DNA of 64,000 nt from Thalassotalea piscium (GCF_030295935.1 NZ_AP027362.1:682001-746000); one strand, 5' to 3'; positions 17,813-28,717 are shown, counted from the first letter of the stretch. The notes: generated by a model not told the origin, from the sequence alone. Translations and numbers: made by a program.

Positions 17813-18632
17813 TTGAATTCTCTTGATTTACATGTACAGACATTTGTGGGAATGGTATTTCAATACCTGCATTATCTAGCTCTACTTTAATTGTTTCTAA
17901 TAGCGCGTAATACACTGGCCAATAGTCAGATGTTTTCACCCATGGTCGAACAACAAAATTTACTGAACTGTCTGCCAATTCACTTACGCCAACAGTTATA
18001 GCTTGGTCTTTGAGTACCAGCTCATGTGAGCTAGCTACTCTAGTTAATATTTCTTTTGTTTGGGCTAAATCGGCACTGTATCCAACGCCTATAACTAAAT
18101 CGATACGTCGCATAGGTTTGGCTGAAAAGTTAATAATATTACTGCTAGTAATACGACCATTTGGAATAATAACGGCTTTATTATCACCCGTTCTCAACTT
18201 TGTAGCAAAAATATTTATTTCTTCTACGATGCCTGATGTGCCTGAAACGTCAATAAAGTCACCAGATTTAAATGGCTTTAGCGTGATTAATAAAATACCT
18301 GATGCAAAGTTTGAGAGTGAACCTTGCAGGGCTAAACCAATAGCTAAACCAGCGGCACCTACAATAGCAACAAGTGATGAAGTATTAAAACCTAGATGCG
18401 AGATTGCAACGATAAAGGTGATAATAATAAATATGCCATAAACTAAACTACCAATAAAGCTAACGACAGTTTTGTCGAATTCTTTTTTTGTTAATAATTT
18501 TTTGATGGTTTTACTGATAACTTTAGCAATAATTTTACCAACAAATAATATCGCTAATGCAACTACAAACTTAATTCCATAATTAATAATTAAGTCTTGG
18601 TTTGCTATCAACCAATCGGTGACTTGTTCCAT
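17802..18632 (-). CDS. mscS: MscS-type small-conductance mechanosensitive channel
   Basis: 276 residues, close to E. coli MscS (286). It has three N-terminal membrane helices (about 10-110). The pore-lining TM3 contains GAAGLAIGLALQGSLSNFASGILL (about 92-115). A cytoplasmic beta/alpha-beta vestibule follows (KSGDFIDVSGTSGIVEEINIFATKLRTGDNK). It opens on membrane tension to release osmolytes on hypo-osmotic shock. It is the first gene of a two-gene unit with the DUF481 barrel, so the pair may act together in osmotic adaptation (inference). Confidence 0.94.
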   Translation of the reverse strand: MEQVTDWLIANQDLIINYGIKFVVALAILFVGKIIAKVISKTIKKLLTKKEFDKTVVSFIGSLVYGIFIIITFIVAISHLGFNTSSLVAIVGAAGLAIGLALQGSLSNFASGILLITLKPFKSGDFIDVSGTSGIVEEINIFATKLRTGDNKAVIIPNGRITSSNIINFSAKPMRRIDLVIGVGYSADLAQTKEILTRVASSHELVLKDQAITVGVSELADSSVNFVVRPWVKTSDYWPVYYALLETIKVELDNAGIEIPFPQMSVHVNQENSNES

Positions 18633-18710
18633 TGAGAGAGCTCCTATTTTTTGAATCGAGAATTATAGTAAAAAACGGTAATGAAACCTATTACTATTAC
18701 CCCATATTTT

Positions 18711-18737
18711 AAAAAAAAGAGCCGTAGCTCTTTTTTA
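18711..18737. terminator. Intrinsic terminator downstream of fba
   Basis: A-rich arm ending AAAAAAGAGC, loop CGTA, then GCTCTTTTTT. It lies between the fba stop and the mscS start, and terminates fba on the minus strand. Confidence 0.8.
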
Positions 18738-18757
18738 TTTGTAAATATGTACAAAAA

Positions 18758-19822
18758 TTATTTTACTACTGCGCGTAGTTCACCTTTTTCATACATTTGA
18801 AACATAGCTTCAAGTGAAATCGGTTTAATTTTACTTGCGTTCCCTGCAGCATCAAATGCTTCGTAACGCGCTTTACAAATATCGTACATTGCTTTTGTAG
18901 AAGCTTGTAGAAATTTCCTTGGATCAAATTCACTTGGATTTTGGGCTAAAAAGCGACGCACAGCACCTGTAGAAGCTAAACGAAGGTCTGTATCTATGTT
19001 GATTTTACGAACGCCATTTTTAATGCCTTCTTGAATTTGCTCAACAGGAACTCCGTAAGTTTCAGGGATTTTTCCGCCAAATTCATTAATAATTGCTAAC
19101 CAATCTTGTGGTACAGAAGATGAACCATGCATTACTAAGTGTGTGTTAGGTATACGGGCATGAATTGCTTTTATACGATCAATTGCAAGAATATCCCCTG
19201 TTGGTGGGCGGGTAAACTTGTAAGCGCCATGTGAAGTACCACAAGCAATTGCTAAAGCATCTACTTGAGTTTTATTTACAAAGTCAGCGGCTTCTTCTGG
19301 ATCTGTTAATAACTGCTCTGCAGTTAAAACGCCCTCAGCACCTACACCATCTTCTTCACCAGCCATACCTGTTTCTAATGATCCTAAACAGCCTAGCTCA
19401 CCTTCAACTGATACTCCGCAGGCATGTGCCATTTCAACAGTACGTTGAGTCACATCTACATTGTACTCGTAACTTGAAGGTGTTTTACCATCAGACATTA
19501 ATGAGCCATCCATCATTACCGATGAAAACCCTAATTGGATTGAGCGTTGGCACACTGCTGGTGATGTACCATGGTCTTGATGCATAACAACAGGAATATC
19601 TGGGAACTCTTCAATTGCGGCTAGTATTAAATGACGTAAAAATGGTGCTCCTGCATAACTTCTTGCGCCAGCTGAAGCTTGTAAAATAACAGGGCTGTCA
19701 GTGTCACTTGCCGCCAACATAATGGCTCGTACTTGCTCTAAATTATTAACGTTAAAAGCAGGGATCCCATATCCATGCTCTGCGGCGTGATCTAGCATTT
19801 GGCGCATAGAAATTAAAGCCAT
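18758..19822 (-). CDS. fba: Fructose-bisphosphate aldolase, class II
   Basis: 354-residue zinc-dependent aldolase (fructose-1,6-bisphosphate to dihydroxyacetone phosphate plus glyceraldehyde-3-phosphate). Zn-ligand and active-site segments are [34 protein letters not shown] and HGSSSVPQ. It looks like the Calvin-cycle-type class IIA subgroup, which many marine gammaproteobacteria use in glycolysis and gluconeogenesis. It closes the tkt-epd-pgk-fba cluster; a 552-bp gap with a MITE separates it from pgk, so it may have its own promoter. Confidence 0.96.
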   Translation of the reverse strand: MALISMRQMLDHAAEHGYGIPAFNVNNLEQVRAIMLAASDTDSPVILQASAGARSYAGAPFLRHLILAAIEEFPDIPVVMHQDHGTSPAVCQRSIQLGFSSVMMDGSLMSDGKTPSSYEYNVDVTQRTVEMAHACGVSVEGELGCLGSLETGMAGEEDGVGAEGVLTAEQLLTDPEEAADFVNKTQVDALAIACGTSHGAYKFTRPPTGDILAIDRIKAIHARIPNTHLVMHGSSSVPQDWLAIINEFGGKIPETYGVPVEQIQEGIKNGVRKINIDTDLRLASTGAVRRFLAQNPSEFDPRKFLQASTKAMYDICKARYEAFDAAGNASKIKPISLEAMFQMYEKGELRAVVK

Positions 19823-19863
19823 GATGTACTCCTGAGGTTGCGTTTAATACAATATTCGATGTT

Positions 19864-20025
19864 ATACCAATCTTACTAACTATGTGCTTATTTCTACAGG
19901 CTAAAACAGTCAACTACTGCGTTATTTATTTAATAATTAGAACAACTAGTTATGAAAATAAACACTTTGTATTTGACTGTGTTTCCTGCGTATAAAGTTG
20001 ATAGCATAATTAATGAAACAGGTAT
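19864..20025. mobile_element. MITE-like element, family A, copy 2
   Basis: 162 bp with imperfect terminal inverted repeats (ATACCAATCTTACTAAC at the left; TTAATGAAACAGGTAT at the right). Its interior matches 6686-6897 without the extra 50 bp. It is inserted between pgk and fba. Confidence 0.75.
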
Positions 20026-20374
20026 TATTTATCTTTCAAAGTGAAACTATTTGGTTTCGTAACGTAATTATATCAGAAAAAAAATAGCCTTTGCACTCAG
20101 ATTTTTATTTTACTTTCAGTAATGATGTTTCGTTGATGGCTACTCATAGGTACAAGTCATTGTTTATTCATAACGTTATCGTTAATGAGATATAAATTGA
20201 GTGACTTTAAGCAGGGGAGGTTAATGCCTTGTCATCTTTTAAAACGAAACTAAAAGTTAGCCAATATTTACACGGTCTGATAGCTTTATTAACTTTTACA
20301 AGCTCTGACATAAATACGCTATATTAAAAGATTGCAGGAACAGTTAGCCAAAATAACCATTCCTGCATGCGTTG
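20026..20374. other. pgk-fba intergenic region with 3' hairpin
   Basis: It contains a hairpin at 20333-20367 (arms TGCAGGAA / TTCCTGCA, extended inside by GTTA / TAAC) just after the pgk stop. On the plus strand a strong GGGGAGG at 20214-20220 precedes very short frames (ATG 20224, 9 codons; TTG 20229, about 32 codons) that I do not call as genes. Nothing else is recognised. Confidence 0.4.
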
Positions 20375-21550
20375 CTATTTCTTGGCGCGTTGCTCTAAAA
20401 TTTCTACCGCCGGTAATTTTTTGCCTTCTAAAAACTCTAGAAAAGCACCACCACCAGTTGAAATATAAGACACTTTATCTGCAATGTTATACTTATCGAC
20501 CGCTGCTAAGGTATCACCACCGCCCGCAATTGAAAAAGCAGCACTTTGAGCAATAGCAAAAGAAATAACCTCGGTACCCTTTGCAAAAGCGCCCATTTCA
20601 AATACACCTACTGGCCCATTCCATAAAATAGTACCGGCAGACTTTACTATTTCAGCAACTTTTTCTGCTGTTTTAGGACCAAAATCAATAATATTATCGT
20701 TTGAATTTATATCGGTCAAGGCTTTAACCTCAGTCGCTGAGTTGTGTGACCAATCGTTAAACTCATCTTGAGTTACTGTGACATCATCGGCAAAAATAAC
20801 GTCAGTTTCTTTACATAAGCGTTGTGCTTCAGGGATTAAATCTTTTTCATATAAAGATTTGCCTACTTCATGACCTGCTGCAGCGACAAAAGTATTAGAG
20901 ATGCCGCCACCAACAACTAGGGTGTCAACAATTTTTGATAAAGCGTCAAGAACGGTTAGTTTTGTTGATACTTTCGCACCACCAACAATGGCAACTAATG
21001 GGCGGGCAGGGTTATCGAGTGCTTTAGCTAATGCATTTAACTCTGCCGATAGTAAGGGGCCAGCACAGGCAATAGGTGCAAACTTTGCAACGCCATGAGT
21101 ACTCGCTTGTGCTCGGTGTGCTGTTCCAAAGGCATCCATGACAAAAATATCACAAAGCGCAGCAAGCTTTTTAGCTAAAGCATCGTCGTTTTTCTTCTCG
21201 CCTACATTGAAACGAATATTTTCAAAAATTACTAATTCACCGGCAGCAACTTCTACGCCTTCTAAATAATCTGCGACTAGTCTGACGGGAGTATCTAATG
21301 TATCTGTAAGGTAATCAACAACAGGCTGTAATGAAAATTCGCTATTATACTCACCTTCGGTTGGTCGTCCTAAATGAGACATTACCATTACTTTTGCGCC
21401 AGCGTTTAGGGCTAACTTAATTGTTGGAAGTGCTGCCCTTAAACGTGCATCAGAGGTGATTTTTCCATTTTTGACCGGTACATTGAGATCTTCACGAATA
21501 AGCACGCGTTGATTTTTGAGTGCCAATTCAGCCATTTTTATTACAGACAT
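20375..21550 (-). CDS. pgk: Phosphoglycerate kinase
   Basis: 391 residues, normal length. It transfers phosphate between 1,3-bisphosphoglycerate and ADP. Motifs are the N-terminal substrate loop [38 protein letters not shown], the central [10 protein letters not shown], and the C-terminal nucleotide-binding NGPVGVFE and GGGDT segments. It is cytoplasmic. It lies downstream of epd as in many gammaproteobacteria, but a 618-bp gap holding a REP-like unit and a MITE intervenes. Confidence 0.97.
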   Translation of the reverse strand: MSVIKMAELALKNQRVLIREDLNVPVKNGKITSDARLRAALPTIKLALNAGAKVMVMSHLGRPTEGEYNSEFSLQPVVDYLTDTLDTPVRLVADYLEGVEVAAGELVIFENIRFNVGEKKNDDALAKKLAALCDIFVMDAFGTAHRAQASTHGVAKFAPIACAGPLLSAELNALAKALDNPARPLVAIVGGAKVSTKLTVLDALSKIVDTLVVGGGISNTFVAAAGHEVGKSLYEKDLIPEAQRLCKETDVIFADDVTVTQDEFNDWSHNSATEVKALTDINSNDNIIDFGPKTAEKVAEIVKSAGTILWNGPVGVFEMGAFAKGTEVISFAIAQSAAFSIAGGGDTLAAVDKYNIADKVSYISTGGGAFLEFLEGKKLPAVEILEQRAKK

Positions 21551-21628
21551 TGATTTGTTCCCTGTTTTGAGTAAATAGTAAATTATTAGTATTCATAGCT
21601 TGGACTTTAAGAAAAAGCATCATATTTG

Positions 21629-21700
21629 CAGGTTGGGCTTTAGCCCATCAGTTACTCTCTGACTAGGATAGTTACTTGACGGCATAAATGCCGACCTATA
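21629..21700. repeat. REP/BIME-like unit (single copy)
   Basis: Reverse-complement relative of the unit repeated at 61535-62260. GGTTGGGCTTTAGCCCATCAG corresponds to the TGATGGCCTAAAGGCCAACC half, and GACGGCATAAATGCCGACC to the GGTCGGTATTTATGCCGAC half. Both halves are self-complementary hairpins. Confidence 0.7.
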
Positions 21701-21820
21701 ATTAAAAATTTGATGTAATCAGGCATGACGCACTGATGGTATCTTAACGTCTAACTTATGAGTTAATGTTAACTAATAAGAGTTAAATTTTTTATATTAA
21801 AGTGTAAGTTAGGTAACAAT

Positions 21821-22137
21821 TAGGGTCTGTTGATCTTTCATTTTAGCCTCTGCTATAGACTATTTTTTAAGATAACAAGGCAAAAATGGTGCAATGTAGT
21901 CATTCTCGGCTTTGGCATCCTGCGTCGCTCTACCTTCTGCATCCGTGCAGTCGTACTTTAACCATTTTTAACGATGTTAGGTTGAAAAATAGTCATAGCC
22001 CTTTGGGTTGCCTTGAAAAAGCGTCACTCTTTGTTACTTAATGTGCATTTGGAACAACCAAACATTACATTAAGTGCCTCGACTGTCATCTTTTTCAAAT
22101 GCAACAGAGCTATAAACTGAAAGATCAACAGACCCTA
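21821..22137. mobile_element. MITE-like element, family C (TAGGGTCTGTTGATC ends), copy 1
   Basis: 317 bp bounded by perfect 20-bp inverted repeats (TAGGGTCTGTTGATCTTTCA at the left and its complement at the right). The outermost TA on each side could be the target duplication of an IS630/Tc1-type transposase. No reading frame. A diverged relative lies at 33428-33696. Confidence 0.85.
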
Positions 22138-22168
22138 GTTTAAAAAATTAAATATTTTATCGCCTTAG

Positions 22169-23185
22169 TTAGTCTAATAACTGTGCCATTGTTTTTGCTG
22201 TGTCTATCATGCGATTAGCAAAGCCCCACTCGTTATCGCACCAGATCAGCATTTTAACTAGGCGCTTATGGCTCACTCTTGTTTGATTCCCGTCAACAAT
22301 ACAAGAATGAGGGTCATGGTTAAAGTCGATTGAAACTAATGGTTCCTCGCTGTAACAAAGAATACCTTGTAGGCCATTATTTTTCGCTGCGACTATGGCG
22401 TTGTTAATTGCTTTAATATCTACATCACTACTAACGGTTAAGCTTAAGTCCATTGCCGTTACATTCACAGTAGGTACCCGTACCGCGATAGCTTCAAAGC
22501 GCCCTGAAAACTTAGGTAATATTCTTTCAATGCCAGCAGCAAGCTTTGTATCTACTGGAATAATTGATTGGCTTGCAGCACGTGAACGTCGAAGATCAGG
22601 GTGATAAGCATCAATCACTTGTTGGTCATGCATTGATGAATGTATGGTAGTAATTGTGCCACTTTCAACGCCAAAAGCATCATCAATGACTTTTATTACC
22701 GGCACAATACAGTTGGTTGTGCATGAGCCATTACTTACTACATTATCATTTGGGGTTAAGGTGTGTTCATTAACACCAAAAATTATGGTTGCGTCAACGT
22801 CTTGATCGCCTGGGTGCGAAAGTAATACTTTTTTTGCCCCTTGTTGAATGTGGATCATTGCTTCGGCATTGCTACCAAACTTTCCAGTGCAATCAAGCAC
22901 AATATCTACATTATGTGCTTGCCAAGGTAATTGTGATAACTGCTCACAATGACTTAAGGCTACTTTATCATTAGCAATAATTAACGTTTCGTTATCAAGC
23001 TGTACATCAAATGAAAAGCGCCCATGGGTAGTGTCATACTTTAGTAAGTGAGCGATCCCTTTTGGATCGGCAATTTCATTGATAGCCACTAATTTTAGGT
23101 GGCTTAATTGATCATTTTCATAGAGTGCTCGGGCAACACTTCGACCAATACGACCAAACCCATTAATGGCAATGTTTACAGGCAT
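22169..23185 (-). CDS. epd: D-erythrose-4-phosphate dehydrogenase
   Basis: 338-residue GapA-like NAD enzyme. It has an N-terminal Rossmann fold ([16 protein letters not shown]) and the catalytic Cys155 in NGSCTTNC. It is called Epd rather than GapA because of ELADAKG-like [50 protein letters not shown] and [15 protein letters not shown], and because it sits between tkt and pgk. It oxidises erythrose-4-phosphate to 4-phosphoerythronate for pyridoxal phosphate synthesis. A residual GAPDH role cannot be excluded. Confidence 0.93.
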   Translation of the reverse strand: MPVNIAINGFGRIGRSVARALYENDQLSHLKLVAINEIADPKGIAHLLKYDTTHGRFSFDVQLDNETLIIANDKVALSHCEQLSQLPWQAHNVDIVLDCTGKFGSNAEAMIHIQQGAKKVLLSHPGDQDVDATIIFGVNEHTLTPNDNVVSNGSCTTNCIVPVIKVIDDAFGVESGTITTIHSSMHDQQVIDAYHPDLRRSRAASQSIIPVDTKLAAGIERILPKFSGRFEAIAVRVPTVNVTAMDLSLTVSSDVDIKAINNAIVAAKNNGLQGILCYSEEPLVSIDFNHDPHSCIVDGNQTRVSHKRLVKMLIWCDNEWGFANRMIDTAKTMAQLLD

Positions 23186-23223
23186 ATGACTACTTATAAT
23201 GTTGAGATATATTATTGAATTGA

Positions 23224-23252
23224 AGCGCCACTTAATTAAATTAAGTGGCGCT
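23224..23252 (-). terminator. Perfect hairpin between tkt and epd
   Basis: 13-bp arms AGCGCCACTTAAT / ATTAAGTGGCGCT with a 3-nt loop, just after the tkt stop. No T-run follows, so it may act as a partial terminator or mRNA-stability element within the tkt-epd transcript. Confidence 0.6.
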
Positions 23253-23260
23253 GTATCGCG

Positions 23261-25246
23261 TTAGTTTAAGCTATTAACGGTTGCAACAACGTTGTCTACT
23301 GTGAAACCAAAATGTTCGAGTAAAACGTTACCAGGCGCAGATTCGCCAAACGTTGTCATGCCAACTACTTTGCCATTTAAGCCAACGTATTTGTACCAAA
23401 AATCTGTGTGTGCAGCTTCAATAGCTACTCGTTTAGTAACTGAAGCAGGTAATACAGATTCTTTATATTGAGCATCTTGCTGATCAAAAATATTGGTTGA
23501 AGGCATAGAAACTACACGCACTTTGTTTCCTAAGCTTTCTGCAGCTTTTAAAGCGAGTGATACTTCTGAACCGGTCGCAATTAAAATAACCTCTGGTGTA
23601 CCTTCGCTTTCTTTCAGGATGTAGCCACCTTTTTCAATGAGTCCAACCTGCGCTTCATTGCGATCTAGAGCTGGCAAACCTTGGCGAGAAAATATTAAAG
23701 AAGTAGGTGCTTTTTGGCGTTCAACAGCATTTTTCCAAGCAACCGCTGACTCTGTTGCGTCGGCTGGACGCCACGTTACCATATTTGGTGTGGTGCGCAA
23801 GTTTGTTAATTGCTCAATAGGTTGGTGGGTTGGGCCATCTTCGCCTTGTCCAATAGAGTCGTGAGTATAAACAAAAATGTTTTGAATCCCCATAAGTGCC
23901 GACATGCGTACCGCATTACGTGCATACTCCATAAACATCATGAAAGTTGCGCCATAATTAATGAAGCCACCATGTAAAGAAATGCCATTCATAATGCCAC
24001 TCATACCAAATTCACGTACACCGTAGAAGATATAGTTGCCGGCAGCATCGTCTTGAATACCCCTTGAGCCCGACCATAACGTTAAGTTAGAACCCGCTAA
24101 ATCGGCTGAACCGCCCAATAATTCAGGTAAAATAGTACCGAAAGCTTCAATCGTATTTTGTGATGCTTTACGAGAAGCTATGTTATCGCCTTTTGCTTGG
24201 CACTCTTGAATGTACGCATTAGCTCTTTCTTCAAATTCAGCAGGTAAATCGCCTTTAATTACTCTACGCTCATACTCTGCTGCTAATGCTGGGTGGGCTG
24301 CTTGGTAAGCGGCAAACTTTTCCTTCCAGCTCACTTGGCTTGCTTGACCTTTTTCTTTTTGATCCCACTCGTTGTATATATCGCTAGGGATTTCAAATGG
24401 AGCATGTGGCCAATTTAAAAATTCACGAGTTGCGGCTATTTCGTCATCACCAAGTGGTGCGCCATGGCAATCATGTGTGCCTGACTTATTTGGAGAGCCA
24501 AATCCAATAACTGTTTTGCAGCAAATCATGGTTGGCTTGTCTGTTACCAACTTTGCTTGTGCAATTGCAGCGCTGATAGCGGCTGAGTCATGGCCATCAA
24601 CATTACTAATGACATGCCAACCATAAGAAGCGAATCGAGCAGGAGTATCATCAGTAAACCAACCTTCAACATTTCCGTCTATTGAAATACCGTTATCATC
24701 CCAAAATGCAATTAGTTTACCTAACCCTAATGTACCAGCTAATGAACAGGCTTCATGCGAAATACCTTCCATTAAACAACCGTCGCCTAAAAAGCAATAA
24801 GTGAAATGGTCAACAATATTATGGTCTTCACGGTTAAACTGAGCAGCCAATGTTTTTTCAGCAATTGCCATTCCGACTGCGTTAGAAATTCCAGCGCCTA
24901 ATGGCCCGGTAGTAGTTTCTACACCCGGAGTATAGCCATACTCAGGATGGCCTGGTGTTTTTGAGTGTAATTGACGGAAGTTTTTAAGTTCGTTTATTGG
25001 TAGGTCATAGCCAGTTAAATGTAAAAGTGAATAGATCAACATTGAACCATGGCCGTTCGAGAGAATAAACCGATCGCGATCTACCCAGTTTGGATCAGTA
25101 GGATTGTGTTTTAAGAAATCTCTCCAGAGAACTTCTGCAATATCGGCCATTCCCATTGGGGCTCCAGGGTGACCAGATTTTGCTTTTTGAACAGCATCCA
25201 TACTTAAAACACGAATAGCATTGGCGAGTTGTTGACGCGACGGCAT
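23261..25246 (-). CDS. tkt: Transketolase
   Basis: 661-residue thiamine-diphosphate enzyme of the pentose phosphate pathway. It has the TPP motif GDGCLMEG with downstream N, the [18 protein letters not shown] start, [19 protein letters not shown], and a C-terminal domain from about 530. It supplies erythrose-4-phosphate, the substrate of the adjacent Epd. It is the first gene of the tkt-epd-pgk-fba series; the ATG is preceded by TGGAGC. Confidence 0.97.
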   Translation of the reverse strand: MPSRQQLANAIRVLSMDAVQKAKSGHPGAPMGMADIAEVLWRDFLKHNPTDPNWVDRDRFILSNGHGSMLIYSLLHLTGYDLPINELKNFRQLHSKTPGHPEYGYTPGVETTTGPLGAGISNAVGMAIAEKTLAAQFNREDHNIVDHFTYCFLGDGCLMEGISHEACSLAGTLGLGKLIAFWDDNGISIDGNVEGWFTDDTPARFASYGWHVISNVDGHDSAAISAAIAQAKLVTDKPTMICCKTVIGFGSPNKSGTHDCHGAPLGDDEIAATREFLNWPHAPFEIPSDIYNEWDQKEKGQASQVSWKEKFAAYQAAHPALAAEYERRVIKGDLPAEFEERANAYIQECQAKGDNIASRKASQNTIEAFGTILPELLGGSADLAGSNLTLWSGSRGIQDDAAGNYIFYGVREFGMSGIMNGISLHGGFINYGATFMMFMEYARNAVRMSALMGIQNIFVYTHDSIGQGEDGPTHQPIEQLTNLRTTPNMVTWRPADATESAVAWKNAVERQKAPTSLIFSRQGLPALDRNEAQVGLIEKGGYILKESEGTPEVILIATGSEVSLALKAAESLGNKVRVVSMPSTNIFDQQDAQYKESVLPASVTKRVAIEAAHTDFWYKYVGLNGKVVGMTTFGESAPGNVLLEHFGFTVDNVVATVNSLN

Positions 25247-25854
25247 AATAGCTCCAGTAAATTTGTACTTGTCTTGAGGGCGTAAATTGTGCTTATTTTC
25301 GCCTAGCGCATGCTGAACTGCAAATGTTATTACGCTATTTATTATACTTTTCTCATTTTTTAACCAAATACAAACTTCATAGGTTGGTGGTGTTGAGCTT
25401 TTTTGTATGTTTTTTCAGCTGTTATTTACAAGCTTTAAGCATGGTTTATACGAAAGAGTACAACGTTATTTTTTAGTTAACCTGAACTCGGGTTAATGAA
25501 TGTTGATTTTCTCACATAAAACATTATTTTTTAATAGTTTAATTTTATTCACTGTTTGAAAAGCTAACCTTTATTTCTCAGTATTGATAGTTTTGTGAAT
25601 ATCAAGGCGAATTTTTTGATCCAATAGCGGGCTATTGGCAACAAATTCAACGTAGATAGGCTCAAAAATAGCTTACTGAGTAACTTTGCTTAACCCGAGT
25701 TCAGGTTAGTTAATTGATATAAAAACTATACGTATTTCGTATAGTCTCAATAAAATCATGTTAAATTTGTACTTCAAAGAACAATCCGCCCTAATAGACA
25801 CTATTGGTGTTCTTATTGCTTTTCGATATAGTAGCGTTAGGAATTTTATAATTA
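25247..25854. promoter_or_regulatory. Divergent region upstream of tkt and the CHASE protein
   Basis: 608 bp holding the tkt promoter, a family B MITE (25478-25708) and a perfect inverted repeat ACTATACG-TATTT-CGTATAGT at 25725-25745. That repeat is the best operator candidate for the CHASE-protein gene, about 110 bp upstream of its start. I cannot name the regulator. Confidence 0.45.
25478..25708. mobile_element. MITE-like element, family B, copy 2 (inverted)
   Basis: 231 bp, the reverse complement of 10383-10616 with only scattered differences. Ends are TAACCTGAACTCGGGTTAA and TTAACCCGAGTTCAGGTTA. No reading frame. Confidence 0.85.
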
Positions 25855-28563
25855 ATGAATAATTTCATTTATAACAGGGGATTTATGCGGGGAGTAATTA
25901 AACCGCTTTTCTATTCAAGCGCTATTTTTATTGCTGTTTGCCTGTTGGTAGTATTTGCTATTAAACCGCTTTCATTAATTAATTTCATAGGCCCAGTGAC
26001 AGGAATAATTACAGCGGTCACTTTAGTTTGGGGCAGTATTGCGTTAGCTGGTGTTATTATCAGCTCTTTATTGCTGCTAATGATAGTAAATAAATATGCC
26101 TACTTTGATCTTAACCTTGCCATTGTCCTTTTTATTTTTCTAGCCGCGTTATTGCAAGCATTTTGGGCAAAACAACTTACGTATAAATTAATTGGCAAGC
26201 AAAGATGGATTGCAAGCAGGTCGTCACTCTTTTCATTTATGCTCAAAATCGGTCCTGTTGTTGGGATTGTTGCTGCATCTTGCGCAGTTATAGTAGCAAT
26301 TTTGGATAATGGTACCTTTGACACTTCGTTAACTTATGCTTTCTTTAGGGCGTGGTCGACGAGCGTTCTAGTATCGGCATTTACTATTCCTTCGCTTCTC
26401 TTTATTGTTGGCGAACAAAAGCTTAGTGTATCAAAACGGACCTTTGTATTTGTTTCATCTACACTTGGTTGTGTTGCAATTGGTTTGCTATTTCAAATTT
26501 CGCAACAACAAGAACTGCATAAACGTCTTGATATATACGAACGGTCTTTACATGAGCTGAACGACGTATTGGTGAAAGAAATTTCAGATATTAAATCAGA
26601 TATTAAAGCAATGTCGGCTTATTTTAATAGCTCTGTTGAGGTTGACTTTTATGAGTTTAACTCATACTCAAATGAAGTATATCGAGATAACAGCAGCATA
26701 AGTTCTATTCAATGGGCGCCTGTTGTTACCGCCCAAGAACAGCAGCGTTTTGAACAATATGCAAAAAGTCAGTTGGGTATTGAATATACTATTGTAACTA
26801 AAGTGAGAAACCAGCCGCTAGAGCCGCAGAATAAAACGCTTTTTGTGCCAGTACTTTACCTATTTCCTGAGAAAGGGAGTGAAACTTATTATGGGTTTGA
26901 TTTACATGAATACACTGCCATAACTCCAACATTGATGAAGTCACTTGAAAAACAAGATGCTGTCGCTTCTGCGCCTTTTTCAATGAATCAGAATAATGAA
27001 ATGAACCCATTAATTATTATTGCGCATCCGGTAAGCAACGCTAAAGGCGCTAATGTATTTGGCTATATAACATTAGCTTCTGGCGAATTAGCAATTGGAT
27101 TTTTAAGTGCGGTAATTGAACTTGAACGATTAGTTAATACCTTAAAAACCAAGATCTCTGCTAACAACATTACGATGACAATTGTTGATGTAACAGCGGG
27201 AGAAAACTATCTCATTTATGGTGATAAATTAACAACTGACAATAGACTAAAGCAGACTGAAGTTGTTGATTTCTTTGGCCGGCAGTGGAAGTTTCATATT
27301 GCTGAAAGTACAACGTGGTTATCGCAAGATAAAAGTTGGCAAACTTGGGTAATGCTATTGGGGGCTGTATTTGGTGGTTTTATCTTTCAGTTACTTATTT
27401 TAATGATGGCGGCATACTCTATTGAGCTAAGTGATAAAGTTGCTGAAAAAACTAGGGAGCTCATTAAAGCTAACGAATTATCAGAGAAGGAAAATCAATC
27501 TAAAGCACATTTTTTACAAATGTTAACCCTAGAGTTGAGTACGCCAATAAAGTTAGCAGAACGTTTATCTCGAGGAAGTAGTCGAAACTTGGGAAATAGC
27601 CAATTACAGCAATTTAATGAAGTAACAGAACAATTAAAGCATATACTAACGAGCGTTAGCGACCTTTCTACTATTGAAAGCCGCACTCAAAAACTTGATA
27701 GCCAGGTATTTGATTTCTCGTACTTTCTTAATCAAATTGAAAGTACCTATCAGCAAAGGGAAATTCACGCTCACAATCAAATAAAGTTTTTATTTGATTG
27801 TGAGCTTCCAAATTTTGTTGTAGCTGACAAAAACCGCTTAGAAAAACTATTGTTATCGCTTCAAGATAATATTCTAAAGCTATTTAACGGTAGTGATGTG
27901 CAAATGTCGGTAAAAACTCATTACCATAAAGACTTTGCCTCACTTTTTTTTACCTGTAGTGCTTTATCTGCGAAAGAAAGCATGCCGATACTCTCTTGGT
28001 TAAAGAAAGATATTGCTAACTTTAGTACAAGTATGGCATTAGCTTCTGAACTTACTTATCTATTACAAGGTAATATCAAGCTGACGCTTGTACCAACTGG
28101 TGACGTAGTGATGACCATTTCTTTACCTATAGGTATTAAGTCTCAGCAAGATACTTTAAATAAAACGGATGAAATAGAAACGTTAACTTTTAATAATAAG
28201 AGAAAAGTATTATTAATTGAAGAGTCATTGTCTACAAACTTTGAAACTACACCCTTGTTATTAGGGCTTGATTACCAAGTAGAGATCATAGATGACTTCA
28301 CTGAAGTTGGTTATGCCATAAGCGAATTACACTTTGATATTATTATTATTGATAACATCACCTCAAAGCCCTATGTTAAAGCGATTGAAGAATCATTGGG
28401 TCAGCTAGGAAAGGGCGATAAAACGACTGTAATAGGCATTTATCGTGGGATTGAATATCGACAACTTGAGCCTTCGTTTAAACAATTAATGGGTGATTGT
28501 TTGCTGTATCCAATTTCGGCAGAGAATCTGCAAATGGTACTAATGAAAGCCAATGTTAGCTAA
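25855..28563 (+). CDS. CHASE-domain hybrid sensor protein, degenerate histidine kinase
   Basis: 902 residues. There is an N-terminal multi-helix membrane region resembling MASE1 (about 15-215), a periplasmic CHASE domain (about 255-460), a membrane helix (about 497-520), a DHp-like helix region (about 545-610), an ATPase-like region (about 655-760) and a REC-like domain (about 780-900). In the DHp, FLQMLTLELSTPIKLAERL matches the H-box pattern, but the phospho-accepting His is Leu. The G1 DxGxG box is not recognisable. The REC domain keeps FDIIIIDN but has LIEE for the acidic pair and YP where KP is expected. It is likely a pseudokinase sensor. A second Met at 25885 is also a possible start. 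Confidence 0.8.
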   Translation: MNNFIYNRGFMRGVIKPLFYSSAIFIAVCLLVVFAIKPLSLINFIGPVTGIITAVTLVWGSIALAGVIISSLLLLMIVNKYAYFDLNLAIVLFIFLAALLQAFWAKQLTYKLIGKQRWIASRSSLFSFMLKIGPVVGIVAASCAVIVAILDNGTFDTSLTYAFFRAWSTSVLVSAFTIPSLLFIVGEQKLSVSKRTFVFVSSTLGCVAIGLLFQISQQQELHKRLDIYERSLHELNDVLVKEISDIKSDIKAMSAYFNSSVEVDFYEFNSYSNEVYRDNSSISSIQWAPVVTAQEQQRFEQYAKSQLGIEYTIVTKVRNQPLEPQNKTLFVPVLYLFPEKGSETYYGFDLHEYTAITPTLMKSLEKQDAVASAPFSMNQNNEMNPLIIIAHPVSNAKGANVFGYITLASGELAIGFLSAVIELERLVNTLKTKISANNITMTIVDVTAGENYLIYGDKLTTDNRLKQTEVVDFFGRQWKFHIAESTTWLSQDKSWQTWVMLLGAVFGGFIFQLLILMMAAYSIELSDKVAEKTRELIKANELSEKENQSKAHFLQMLTLELSTPIKLAERLSRGSSRNLGNSQLQQFNEVTEQLKHILTSVSDLSTIESRTQKLDSQVFDFSYFLNQIESTYQQREIHAHNQIKFLFDCELPNFVVADKNRLEKLLLSLQDNILKLFNGSDVQMSVKTHYHKDFASLFFTCSALSAKESMPILSWLKKDIANFSTSMALASELTYLLQGNIKLTLVPTGDVVMTISLPIGIKSQQDTLNKTDEIETLTFNNKRKVLLIEESLSTNFETTPLLLGLDYQVEIIDDFTEVGYAISELHFDIIIIDNITSKPYVKAIEESLGQLGKGDKTTVIGIYRGIEYRQLEPSFKQLMGDCLLYPISAENLQMVLMKANVS

Positions 28564-28717
28564 AATGTACAAAATTTCTTTAAATCATTGATTTTTTAAT
28601 GTTAATACTATAACGTGCTTTTTGTACAAAAATTACAAAAATAATTTACTGAATGAACTAATTAATGATTTGTTATTAGTTAATTCAATTAGATCAAAGC
28701 TGTTATTTGGATCAACC

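Noticed and set aside
19231-19587. 118-residue frame opposite fba
   Set aside because: It is the shadow of a strongly conserved aldolase; Leu/His-rich composition, no ribosome-binding site.
20224-20330. Short peptide gene after the strong GGGGAGG between pgk and fba
   Set aside because: The ATG frame has 9 codons and the TTG frame about 32, with no further support; noted only as sequence content of the gap.
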